DNA of 64,000 nucleotides, from assembly GCA_013400975.1 (NCBI GenBank), contig WBMZ01009466.1:1-64000 (forward strand), given 5' to 3'. Of the stretch, positions 38,401-50,493 are shown one piece after another. Below the pieces are notes generated by a model. It made no database searches and was not told the origin of the DNA. It saw only the letters and a program-made list of their open reading frames with translations. This DNA is from Atrichornis clamosus. Taxonomy: Eukaryota > Chordata > Aves > Passeriformes > Menuridae. Both the position numbers and the translations under genes were made by a program. Each line of letters begins with the position of its first letter. Within the stretch, counting starts at the first letter, position 1.

Positions 38401-41400
38401 TTCAGTCCCGTGTTCAGGTACATAAGTATTGTTGCTTTGAACTGTGATGATCCTGTTATCCTTTAATTGCTTATAAGGAGAACCAGTTGTCTCTTCTTTC
38501 AAGCAAATATTCCTTATACAACCAAAGAAATATAAACACATCAGGTAAATTCTTCACAAAGACAAGGTCACAGTTAGTTGTAATACAAAATACATGACTC
38601 TTTGAAGAATAGAAAGTTTAATTTAAACAATGTTATAGAATGAATAAACCCCATTTTTTGCAAAATACCAAGCTGTTAGGGAGAATGCAGAAAGTTAAGC
38701 CAAGTGCTAGATAAGTTTCAAACAAAGAAATGATAAATGACTTGTATGAAAGCAGGAGAACTAAGATAAGAAAACCAAAAGGGACAGACTTGGTGGACAA
38801 AGTAATTTTATCCATTTTGTAAGATTATATTTATGAATAAATGTATCCCAGGAAAAGAACTGAACACTGGTGCAAAATATGAAATTAAGATCTCTTTGTG
38901 GACTATCTGTGGAAGCTTTATGTTACCCTCCAAATTTTATATGTTTTTAAAATTCTAATATATAGTAAAGATTACAAATGAAAGAAAAATAATTAATTCA
39001 AATAATAGTTAAATGGGTCAACAATAGTTCTGATCCATTGATCCCATCTCCAGAATCCTGATACAGCTGTTTGGCAAATCTCTCTCTAACATGGTTTTCT
39101 TTAGAACCTCAAAAATTGAATTATAACTTGTTAATGCAGTGTATTGGACACAGTTTATTAATTAATTTCATTTACCAATGTATTCATTAAATAACTTAAT
39201 TTCTTTCTGATCAACTTGGAGTCTGCTCTCTGCTGCCTCTCTGAAATTTCTTTACTACTGGGAATAATTAGGAATTCTTTAGCAGGTAACAGCAGTGCAA
39301 CTAATTTTGTTTTCCGGTGCTTTGCACTTTGACATTCATTTAAACTAGTTTTTAATATCTGTCACCTGATTAGAAAGTAACTTTAATCTACTTTGCTATG
39401 AGAGACACTTTGCATGAATAACTGAGAAACAACAGTTCAGTGTAGATAAAAGGCACATAATGGAAGGAAATGTCTAATGGAAAAGTGCATCAGTCAGCAT
39501 CTCAGTGAGGTATGTGTCTGGGTGCATGAAGAATACTGTTAAGGTGAAAATATTTATGTAAGGTTTTTATTTAGGAGAGCCACAGTTCTGACTCACACAC
39601 GAAATTTTAAGAAAATTATAAGTCTATTTTTGATCTTCTTATTTTTAATCTGGTATTCTGTGTTGTCTTGCTCCCAAGGAGAATGCATGTGTGAAATATG
39701 AAATTAGGTGCTTTAACAGGCTTTGAATTTCAGTCCTCTTGAAAATCCATTATGTATGCATGCATATGTGTGTGATTGTTTGGCAGACCGAATACTGTGG
39801 ACATAGAAGTTAAACCTGGCAAAGGATTTGCAGTTAAATTTTCAGAGTAGCCTTTGTGTATGTTAGCTCTGATTTTAGTTAAAATGAATAGAGCAAATAC
39901 ATTTTCATCTTGAATCCTATTATCACAGTTTTTTGTTGAAAATAATGGTTCCTAGATCTACTGAGAATAGTAGTGTATGATAGCTTATTCAAAATTTAAT
40001 TTCTAATTTTTTTACAGTATTACACAATTTTTATGACCTTTTCTAATGTTAAACTGAGTAATTGCTTCTTAAACCTTAAAATAATTATTTACTTCAACTT
40101 ACTAGCAACTTTTGAAAGTATATTTGCTCTGTACTCATCAGCAGCTTAATTTAAGCCAAATGTTTGTGGCAAGCCATTGTAATTAGTTAAACTACAACCT
40201 ACTGTATTACTGAATTGATAGGAATATTCTTTTGGGCCTGACATGTTCACTGACATGTTTAAAGACTGCAGAAGTTTAATAAGAATGTCACAATTCGTGA
40301 GTAACATCTAATGTTTCTCCTCTAACTGCAACATTCTGGATTACATTAAATTGAACTTAAAATTTATGCTTTATCACATATGGCATCCTAACGTGATTAA
40401 TTTTCTTAGGGGTTAGTGTATAAACTGGACAAGAACCCAGGCAGATTTAAAGACAGCATTATAAATGCCGCAATCAGCACTGTCTCTGAATTCTATAATT
40501 ACTTCCCATTTGACTTAATAATTTCATAACTACAGCAGTGCAAAACTTTCCGTGTATTTTGTGTGGATGTTTTTATTGGTTATGTGAAAATATTGGTGCT
40601 AAAAAGACCAAGAAGGAGAGAGAGATTAATTTTAGATTCATTTTGTCTGCATGTAATAATTCTGCTAATACTTCATTTCTTCAAAGTCTTGTAGACAGCT
40701 TCTAACAAAGATTTTAGCGAAGGAATAAGTCTCGCAAAACATATCCACCACAATTTATTTTCAATTTACTGAATTCCGTGACTTAGTCTGAGACTCAAAG
40801 TCACACAAGACAGAGTGCATCTTGTGTCATTCTCATTTTGATAAGAAACCATTTGACATTTTGAGAAATGACCTACTCTGTAATCACAATCAGAATATAT
40901 AAATGCTCTGTGATACAGAATTGTTTCCTTATTCAAACTGGACTCCTGTTCATAAGCTATTAACTGAGCTGTGGATTTCGGCTGATAAGCCGAACTTCAT
41001 GAACTTGTCTCGAGGTATTGTAGGGAATCATATCGGCAGGATATTCAGGTGTCCAGAATGTGAATTCTCTTGGGAAAATGTGAACAAAATGAATAGTGTT
41101 CTTATTCCTGTAAGAACTGGTTTTCAAGGGTGATTCAGACACTTGATTTTCTTAGAAGGTGGTATTTAATATTGATGTTATCTTGCAACATATTAGTGTA
41201 AAATATAGTTATAACATATCTGTGCATATCAGTCAATGTAAACAGTGAGCAAACAGGAAAGAAAGAAAATTCACTGTCTGGTATAAAGTTGAGACCTGAA
41301 ATTACATCTATTTGATGCAGTAGACGTAATTCCCTCCCAACTTAGCAAAATCAGCTGCTTGATTCTTAAGATACTTTGACAATGTTAAATGTTTGCATAA

Positions 41401-42845
41401 TCCAATGCAGTGGTCACATTACAGATTTGAAGACCAGTGCAACAACCGGGTGTCTGGACACTGGGATATGTCAGAGGATGCTGCACAACAGGAACAGTGC
41501 AGTTGGTCTTTTGGCTTCCTGAAGGTGGTTGGGAGGATAAGACAACACTCTGTCCCCAGGAGATTAATTTGATCTCAGTGCTAGAGGGCAGTCACTCTAG
41601 GTTAATTTCTGATCTCCACGATCCTGGGGTCATACTTCTGATTCTTTTGATAGAATCATTTAGTTTTACAGGAATGTGAGAAAATTGGTCACTTTTGCAT
41701 GGGTACATTTCCACCTGAGACTCACTCTTCTACGTATACAGATTCTTTGTGTCATTTTCATACTATTTCTAATGTGTTTCTAATTTTTTAAAATCCATGC
41801 CATGATGTGAAACACTAGAAGACTGCTGTAGTCATCACAGGAATTTTGACAATGAACACATTATTCAAAAAATTAATTATATGAATATATTTATTTTAAC
41901 AACTTATGAAAGTGTTACCTTTAGAATGATTACGTTATTTTGACTGATGAAGCTCTCTTAGAAGTGGTACTAAAACTGCAAAGCTGTATCAACCGATTGA
42001 AGGAGTCAATCTTCCATCAGTATTTTGCTGATTTTACAGGAAATAATGCTGAATAGGTAGTGTAAGCAGGACCATCTATGACTGAGAAGGACAATTACAC
42101 AATTTATATTACCTAAATAAGAGAAATGTGATGGCTCCTTGAAGTGGAAAATTGCTTTAGAGTCATTTTGTGAACTTCATTTTTAAATATATGTAACCAT
42201 TCCAGTTTTGGACGATCTAGTCCAACTTCAGTATCTGTTAAAAAAGTTTCATAAGTATAATACATAATAAAATTAAAATATTTTCAAAGACATCACTAGA
42301 AAGCTTGATTTTCATATTATTTCTTTCTTTAAAATGTAGCTCAAATAGCTGTTCTCCAGTTTTCTGAAAGAAGACACTCAAGTGGTCTTCTACCTTCCCA
42401 TATTCTCTTTACAGCTGAGGCCCTTGAGGGCACAGGATCAGGTCTGTGTGCCTAATTTAGATAGCTCTACAAAGGCATGACAAAAAATCCCTGGAAATTG
42501 TGATAGATTCCCGTAAGAGATAATAGCTTCAACTTTTTAATGTAGAAAATTCCTCCTCCTTTTTCTTCTTCCATTCCTTATACCTGGCACACAGTTGTGA
42601 ATCTTTATGTTGTTTGTTTTTATCTGGCATTTATCAGATTAACATTTGTACCTGATGGTTTGCCGAATTATTTTATCCCCCTTATCAGATTTCTTCATTT
42701 GGAAAACATCAATATATTATCTGGTTCTCATACTAGATAATTCCTCAAGAGACATCTAAGTAATTTTATATCTTCCAAGCTACATAGCAAGTCTGTAGAA
42801 ACCTCTTGCATATTGTCAGTTTAGTAATTGTAAATTGTCTTCTAG

Positions 42846-42872
42846 GTCAAGAGTTTGTCAAGAGCTTGTCAA
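42846..42872. repeat. Short tandem repeat, 11-bp unit
   Basis: GTCAAGAGTTT is followed by GTCAAGAGCTT and a partial third unit GTCAA. Local duplication only. Confidence 0.8.
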
Positions 42873-43550
42873 AACTCAGTTAAGATACTTTATTTTCTCG
42901 TTCATCTGAAGATGATAATAGAATGAACTTCTGTGCATGATATTTTTCTTGTTAATTTTTTTTATTCTATAGAGTAAAAACATTAATAGAATACACTCCG
43001 AGTTTTCCCACATAATTTCCATCATGACTAGAAACTGTTATGGATAGGATTGTTGTTTTTGGATTATCCTGGGAACTAGAGATGTAGAATTAGTCATTAA
43101 CTGTCGAAAGCAATAGTGTATCAGTATTTCACTCATGTTTCTGTAACAATTTTAACAATGTTGTTTGGAAATTTTCAAAAAGTATTGCTGAATTAAAATA
43201 ATTCCAAATGACACCTTAACTAGATAAGACTAGGGAAATAATATCTATTAAATAGCAGTGAACATGTTTATTACATGTCAAGCAGAGACTAATGAAGCAA
43301 GGAAAAATCTAGACAATAGAATTTTGGAATTCTTTAAGAAGATTAATTTGACTATCAAAAAGAGGAATGCATACTTACCAAAGAAAAATTTTGCAGACAG
43401 ACCCTCCTAATCCATTGGATATTCCAATTTTTGACAGTGAAATGAAAAATAAAACCTATGAATAAGAGAAAAATATGGATATTATTTGGAAATTAATTTA
43501 TATACAGCTTACTGTAAGAAATTAATATGGATAACCAAAGTTGACGGGAC

Positions 43551-43630
43551 TATAAAAAAAGAAAAAAAAAGATAAAAGAGGATATATTAGAATATGAATT
43601 AAAAAAACCCCCACAGAAAAAAAAAAAGCG
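43551..43630. repeat. A-rich low-complexity tract
   Basis: Runs of 7 to 11 A separated by short spacers, with a CCCCC interruption at about 43608-43612. No retrocopy body is recognisable to the left that would make this a poly(A) tail. Confidence 0.8.
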
Positions 43631-46215
43631 CCAAAATTTAGACATGCAGCACCTTATCAATAATGCTGTTCATCAGAAATAAATGGTTGAACTCTAAATA
43701 TATACATAAAAATTAATATCACCAAAAAAGTATCATATTCTGCTTTTATAGTGGTCATATTTTTATCAGGTGAGGATGATGTATTTTTCTTCCTATTTTC
43801 TGCCTAAAGATACACAGAAAAAATATAGAAAACTATTCCTAAATGATTCAAAATTCTGAAGAATATGGTTTTACACTGTAAGAAAAGCATCTTCATAGAT
43901 ATGCATTTCTTTCAATATAAAGGAAATATTGAGTTTTAAAGTGCTGTTAAATCCACTGTAGAAAGATATCATTAGAACAAGCGGGTGCCACCCAAAATTA
44001 TGTCTGACACAGTTTATACAAGAAAGAATTCGCAGCAGGACAAACTATCAAGTGAAATATTGCTCTTTACATTTGTTGTTTTCCAACTAAACCCAGGGTT
44101 TTTTTCTGGAACATGTCAGATGAGAACAAGTTATGCTTCAGTTAAACATAAATCACTGATTTCAGTAGCTGAGGCAACCATGCAAGATTCTTGAGTTTCA
44201 AAGTGTGTTGTCTCTCATAGCTTTTGTATACCTGTGAAGGGTGGAAAAATACTTGGTTTGATGTTTTGTCTTCATATGTATTCTTATAACTGCTGTATTT
44301 TCTCCAGTATCACATACATTTTAAAAGATGATTTAAACACATTTGCTAACACATCTCTTAGATGTATCTTTTCCATTACAACCAAGTTATCCTAGTGTTT
44401 TATAAGCAGCTCTTGGTAGAGCATAGAACAGACAAGCATTCTGTGACACTCTAGACATGTTGAATGTCCTGCAGGTTATATATATGGCAGCACCATGGTT
44501 TAATGTGCAATTCACATATATTTTTTCCAGGTCTCCCTAGAATCTGCACTGCAGGATTGATTAATGTCTCTAATTTTGACACAGCTGTTATCCAATTACA
44601 GATTCAAAACCATAATATGCCTATTAAAATAATGCATTGATTATATTTGACATTCACTGATGTCATAAATGCTATTAAAACTACTATTCTGTTCATGCAA
44701 ATGACCAGGTATTATCTGCAGGTTGTTAAGCAAGACTGCTGAACCAGAAAAAAATGCTTGTGTTTCCACAGACTTTTGATCAGCATGGAAATCTACACAG
44801 TAGCATGAAAAGATGTCAACCTCCACAAGACCTTCCACTTAACATTTTCACACTAGAGTTTACAGTATTTATCTGAAAACTATTGCTTATGGCTGCTGGT
44901 GTCATATTGCCTGTGGCTTTTAAACCATTCCTTAGTTCAGAAGAACTCTCTGAAGTTCACACAGCATAAAGAGAAAAACAAATGATTCTGCCCTCCTTCA
45001 TTTCTTCAATTCTGCACAAATTATCTAACCAACAGTGCATAATTTGTTCTCGGTGTGAATTTAAGAAAAAATCCAATTGCAGACCAGTAAGAAAACTCAT
45101 CAACTAGGATATCAGAGAATAGTCCAATGTACTCCTTCAGTTTGATAAAGTAAGGGGCTACTTTCTATTTTCACTTATCTAGGTAGTCCTTATCCCCACA
45201 GTAATGTCAACTCATTCAATGAATTGCAGAGCCAAGTGCTATGTTAAAAAGGAAGCATTATGTAGTAAAAGGGTCAGGAAAAAGTGTCTCTAACAGGGGA
45301 ATTAGAGCTCTATTATGTCATGAACCAAAACTCCTACCTACTGCAGAATACACCAGCAATAAATAAGATTAGAGGATGTTATTATTTTGGTCCCTTTCTT
45401 TCATGCACTGTTGGAATCTTTTATTTTATGTTGCCAGTGTTTTGAAATGGTAGCAGATGATTGTCATTACAGTGTGTCCTAAACCATGTTACTGAATATC
45501 TTTAAATCTCTGTTCTAATATATTCCTATCACTGCCATTATGGTTGCAAAGATCTTAGTGTCACTTCAGTTAATTGCAGAAGCTGAATGATGTTGTCTAA
45601 CTTCCAGTGATGCAGAAGAAAATATGCACTTGCATACTGCTATTATTCAAATTGAATTTTCAAGCTGAACAGTAAAAAGTCTTTAGTTCACAGCATATTT
45701 TACACATAAATTTAAACAAGGTGTTGAACTGTGACATCCAGAACAAAAAATTAAATAAGCAGGCTGCTGAGCTTGCTATCTGTAATGCACTAGGCATTCT
45801 GAGGCTATAAAGCCATACAATACTATAACCAACCCTTTCATAATATCAAAAAGATTTTTTTTTCTTAGTCTTTGAAGTTACTTCTTGATTCTTTGAAGAA
45901 CTCCTGATTTACTGAATGTTGTGAAGGAAGCATGCCAAGCAGATTTTTCTACCTTGCCACATTAGCCACCTGTGTCAGTTTTCATCCTATTCTCTCTGTG
46001 CACTTAAGTAATCAAAAGTAACTTTCAGATGTAATCTGTAATATTTGTGATGATTTCTGACAATCAGTCTTTATCAAAACTGTGTGAGAAAATAAAATTC
46101 TTCCTTTAGATTTAGGTGATCTCTAGGACAACTTTAAGAGATATCGTAAGTCTTAATCTCCTTTTGGTCAAATCCATACCTTACTAATGCTCATTTTGAA
46201 TTACTGATATTATAA

Positions 46216-46300
46216 ACCAGCACAATCTGGACAGCTCCACCACTCAGCTTGGTGTCATCTGCAGATTTGCTGAGGGTGCACTCATAACTTTGTTCTCTGT
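46216..46300 (-). mobile_element. CR1 LINE ORF2 fragment around the ADD catalytic box, minus strand
   Basis: The minus strand encodes CTLSKSADDTKLSGGAV at about 46231-46281. This matches the CR1 reverse transcriptase motif ECTLSKFADDTKLGGVV, in which ADD supplies the two palm aspartates. The match fades into non-CR1 sequence on both sides, so this is a short internal fossil without its 3' end. It is unrelated in position and orientation to the CR1 near 3.3-4.4 kb, whose RT stops before this motif. Confidence 0.8.
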
Positions 46301-46789
46301 CATGATGGTGTCCTATAATCTCCCACTTCTTTATTAATACAGCAGTTTTCTGGTAATTTCTGTTTGCCACAGTGTTGGGCTAGATGTCCTGCTGCATTGG
46401 GCTGTGCCAGTCCGTGTTTTTTCAGATGCTAGTGAACAAGGTGTACTTACCTTAAAGTGAGCATATTGTATCTTTTATATTTTCTTCTGTGCTTTTGCAG
46501 CAATCATGACTGGATAATTGCTTCTCCTTAGATATAATGTTGTGAGATATGTAATCACATAAAATCTGTTGAGTCATTCTGTAATTATGTTTCATTTATT
46601 GTCTTTGCTGAGACATAGTATGAATATTCATAATCTTGTTTTCCTTGATTAGCTGTATGACCAGAATTATTTTATAATCAATAGCTAAAATGAGAAGAAT
46701 TTAAAAGTTTTAAAAGGCAATGGACAATACATTCTTCTTTTGGAAATCAATATTCCAGTGGGGTAGTAGAGAAAAATGGGATTACAAAT
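46301..46789. other. Non-coding stretch, nothing recognised
   Basis: AT-rich sequence between the CR1 fragment and the solo LTR. No feature could be supported. Confidence 0.5.
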
Positions 46790-47756
46790 TGTATTAGGCT
46801 TGCATGGCCAAGCTTTTGTAGCAGGGGACTACAGGGGTGGCTTCTGTGAGAAGCTGCCAGAAACTTCCTCCAGCAGAGCCAATCCCTGGCAGCTCCAAAG
46901 AAAGATGCGCTGCTGGACAAGGCTGGGCCAATTAGAAATGGGGTAATGCCTCTGTGATAACAGATTTAAGAAGAAGAAAAAAAAGTTGTTGAGCAGTTGT
47001 AACTGTGGCAAGAGAAGAGGGGAGTGAGAACATGTGAGACTCTGCAGGCACCAGGGTCAGTGCAGAGAGAGGTGTTCCTGGTGCCAGAGCTGAGATTCCT
47101 CTGCAGTCAGTGGTGCAGACCATGGTGAAACAGCTCTGCCCCTGCAGCCCATGGAGGCCACGTGGATGCAGAGATCCACCTGCAGCCCATGGAGGAGCCC
47201 ATGCTGGAGCAGGCGGATGCCTGAGAGGAGGCTGTGACCCTGTGGGAGACCCATGGAAGAAAGAGGAGCCCTGGCTGGAGCTGCCTGTCCTTGAAGGACT
47301 GTACTCTGTGGAAGGGTGACCCATGCTGCAGTAGTTTGGGGAGGACTGTGGACTCACGTTGGAGAATTTCATTGAGAACTATCTTCTGTATTGGGGACCC
47401 CATACTGGAGCAGGGGAAGGGCTCCTCTCCCTGAGTAGTGGGAGAAACAACTGACCATAACTTCCATTCCATGTTTCCCTGTGCCACTGGAGGAAGAGGT
47501 AGAGGTGGGAAGAAGGGAAGGGTGGGGGGAAGGTATTTTGAAGGTTTTAGTTCTCGTTATCCTGCTCTGATTTTGTTAGCAATAAAATCAATTAATACCT
47601 CTAATTCTAGCCTATTTTGCCCACGAGTGTATTTGGTGTGTGATTTCTGTCCTTATATCAACTCTTGAACCCTTCTTTTCCCTGTCCAGCTGTGGAGGGG
47701 AGAGAGAGAGAGGCTTTGGTGTGTGCCTGGTGTCCAGCCAGCGTCCACCCACCACA
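46790..47756 (+). mobile_element. Solo LTR, avian ERVL-type endogenous retrovirus
   Basis: The 967-bp element begins TGTATTAGGCTTGCATGG and ends CCACCCACCACA. It is flanked by CAAAT (46785-46789) and CAAGT (47757-47761), a 5-bp target duplication with one mismatch; 5 bp suits ERVL-class integration. Landmarks on the + strand are a TATA-like ATTTAAG at about 46964, then an imperfect tandem region rich in CCCATGGAGG / TGGAGCAG / CTGTGACCCTGTGGGA units. Poly(A) signal AATAAA follows at 47581-47586, and a GA-rich tract lies near 47697-47712 before the 3' end. No gag, pol or env lies next to it, so recombination between LTRs probably removed the provirus. Open frames of up to 146 codons inside it, on both strands, are by-products of the GC-rich tandem units, not genes. 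Confidence 0.9.
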
Positions 47757-50478
47757 CAAGTTTGTGATGAGCAGTTGGGTACATATTGCTGTGCACCTAA
47801 AGAAAAAGAAGTGAAAATACATGATAGTGTACAAAGCGTAAAACACACACTTGCTAAAGCCATGTATCATCGTAGCATGATTTCTTATAAAATAAAATAA
47901 TTAATATTAATATTAAAAAATCATTTAAAAATCCAAACAAAACCAGCATAGCTGTGAGGAAAAATGAGAATAAGAGAGAAAGAGTAACTCCTCCCAACTC
48001 ATCTCTGGGTTTCTCTCAGAAGCTTGAGTCTGGGTTTTGTAAAGTTCTTCAATTGCTTAGAAATTCCTGAATAACACTTTCCTTTTTATGTACTGCTGAA
48101 TTGTTCAGTCTGAAGCTTATCGGTAGAAATAGCAACCAAAAAGATATTTTCTGACAAACTTTGGTGCTCTGTTTCCACTGGGTCTGTGCTAACCGACCTG
48201 TGCTGACGAGAGGAACATGAATTAAGGTAAGGTAAGGTAGTATTTTGAGACAATGTTAATGCAAGAAGTGAAAGACTTAAGTTGCATGACTGTCTGATTT
48301 GGGATTTAAAATTCAGTGTGCTATAGGCCAATAGTATTACTTATTGCAAATCAAATTGATGGTGCTTGGAACACTATATATACATAGAAATCTGTGTATG
48401 GAAATAATAAAATAGATAAAATAGATATATATTTGCCTTATAGTTTCTTTGCCTTATATGCTTCTAAAGCAATTTTTTTCCAGATTTATGTCTGAAATAA
48501 ATAGCTTGAATTCAGACATTTCTATGAGATCTAAAGTAGTTCTTAATCTAATATAATGACATTGGGAACAGTGTAGAAATTCCTTTACCAAGTGGATTTC
48601 AATATTATTAAATAAGCTTATCACATGTAAGCAATTCCAAAAACCTCACTGTAATTTGCTGCCAAATTCTATAAAAGTATCATTAAATGAACCATGGAAT
48701 GGAATGGACACCTGTTTTAGTGTTCTGTTTACACTAAAAGGAAAAGAAAAATAAAAGCGCTGAGGCAATAGTGGCTCTTTTAATTGGCTTTAAATTCTTT
48801 CAGATTTGAAACACTATTATAGTTGCATGACAGTATTCCACTACATGCCTGTATCCCTCCACTCAATAACTGAGACTGTGATTTGTATCCAATTAAACTT
48901 GGCCTCTAATACCTGCAGATGCTAGATCTTTACTGGAATTAATATGTATTTAAACAATCTTGTGCAACCCATCTATTTTGAGAGCTTATCTAGTTATGAA
49001 TAGTGAGGAGAAAAGAGGAAATGGATTCCTGTTGTGGTAACTATCAGCTTGTTTTTCACTCACTGAAGATCATATAATATTTCTTGTATTTCTCTTTTAA
49101 GTTTTGTGGTGAATGTGGTGTACAAAGATTCCTTTAATTTGTCTTCTAAGCCTTGTTCCTATGTATAAATTTCTATTATCAGTTGCTTATGGTTCAGCTG
49201 CTTTCCTCATTGATCTCTCCCACTTCAAGTATTATATTGTATTGTTTCCATTCACTCCCAGAACAATACTGTAATCACTGACAGTTTTACGTTCCTAATG
49301 AGATTTTAGAACATTTTTGCTTGGATTCACCCTTGTCTCTTTAAAATTATGTGTACTCTGTCTGTCATTTACTAACTTCCATATAACAGAAAATATACTG
49401 TAATCCAGTAGGACTTCAATGTTTACAACATCCGATTGATCTTAAATACTTTATTGCTTTTTAATAGCTACATGCATCCTGAAACTGAGTATGAATCTTC
49501 TGTTAAATCCCTTATTTGCTGCAAAATCAGTATTAGTAATTTCATTATCTTAACCAATTCTTATCATTAATGTCAATGTCTTCCTATTTCCTCTCAGAAA
49601 TTCTAGTGTTCTCATTATGCTCATCCCTGAAGTCATAGATGTATTTATTCAGCTATAAAACTTAGTAGTGTTTCTGAGTCCCACTTGCTGGAAAATGAAA
49701 GGTAGTTAATGGACAGAATAAAAATACCAAGCCCAAGTACTGTTACAATAAAGGTTGCATTGTGGAACAGTTATCTGCAGTCCAGTGAGGTATTATAATC
49801 ATATTTAATGGTAAGTAATCAGATCACATGGAGAATAGTCCGGGTATCACATACAGCTTCTGAAAGCTGTGCAGTTTTAACCTTGAACGTAAAGGCAGAA
49901 AACTAAATAGCTGTTCTGCTTGATTTCTTTTGTTCAAAAGCAGAAATGTTGAAAGAAAACTTCATTATGATTTCATCATCATATAGGGGATTAATAATGA
50001 TAAAATCTGAAGCATTTTTTCTAATAAGTGGAGTACTCTTATGTGATGTCCACAGTAGTCTGCACACTGCTTCTAAGGATTTTATTCTACCTCCCCCTTA
50101 CCCTAATGTTTATAAATTTCCTTATTTTCCATAATTTACCTCTTTGAAATTTAATGTACTTGGTCTTTGTTCTTAGAATCTGCTGCATATATGATTTTGT
50201 GATCTCTGTTTAAAAACTGCCACTTTTGAAAGAGATTTGAAAGTGCTATGAGATTTGTTTAAACTAGATCTCACACATGATGTGGATCCAAGTCAAGACT
50301 CATTAACTAGCTCTTTCTTGATACAAACCTCATTAACATTTACAAGTTTTATCTCTATATGATGGTGTTCTGACATGGTATTTCTCCAGATTTGCAGAAC
50401 AATGGAAATGACCTGGCAGAAATTATTTGCCTCCTTTAGTGCCTCACTGATTTCTCTAAGCCTATTGCATATAGTGTT

Positions 50479-50493
50479 TGTGTGTGTGTGTGT
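50479..50493. repeat. (TG)n microsatellite
   Basis: Fifteen bases of TG dinucleotide repeat. Confidence 0.9.

Larger units (their letters stand above)
35454..46215. other. Long AT-rich gene-free stretch
   Basis: No recognisable exon or repeat over about 10.7 kb. Open frames are at most 93 codons. Low-complexity A-rich DNA occurs at 43551-43630. A 7-bp perfect hairpin (TTCGGCT-GATA-AGCCGAA) lies at 40977-40994. The stretch 40080-40560 has the AT-rich, homeobox-motif-rich look of conserved enhancers, but conservation cannot be judged here. A GC-richer patch at 41410-41640 could not be assigned. Confidence 0.6.

Noticed and set aside
40977..40994. 7-bp perfect hairpin with GATA loop as a terminator or RNA element
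   Set aside because: A single short hairpin with no flanking transcript evidence; such hairpins are expected by chance in this much sequence.
40903..41133. 76-codon plus-strand frame with a CPEC motif as a zinc-finger gene
   Set aside because: Only one CxxC pair, no second metal-binding pair at a plausible distance, and no gene context.
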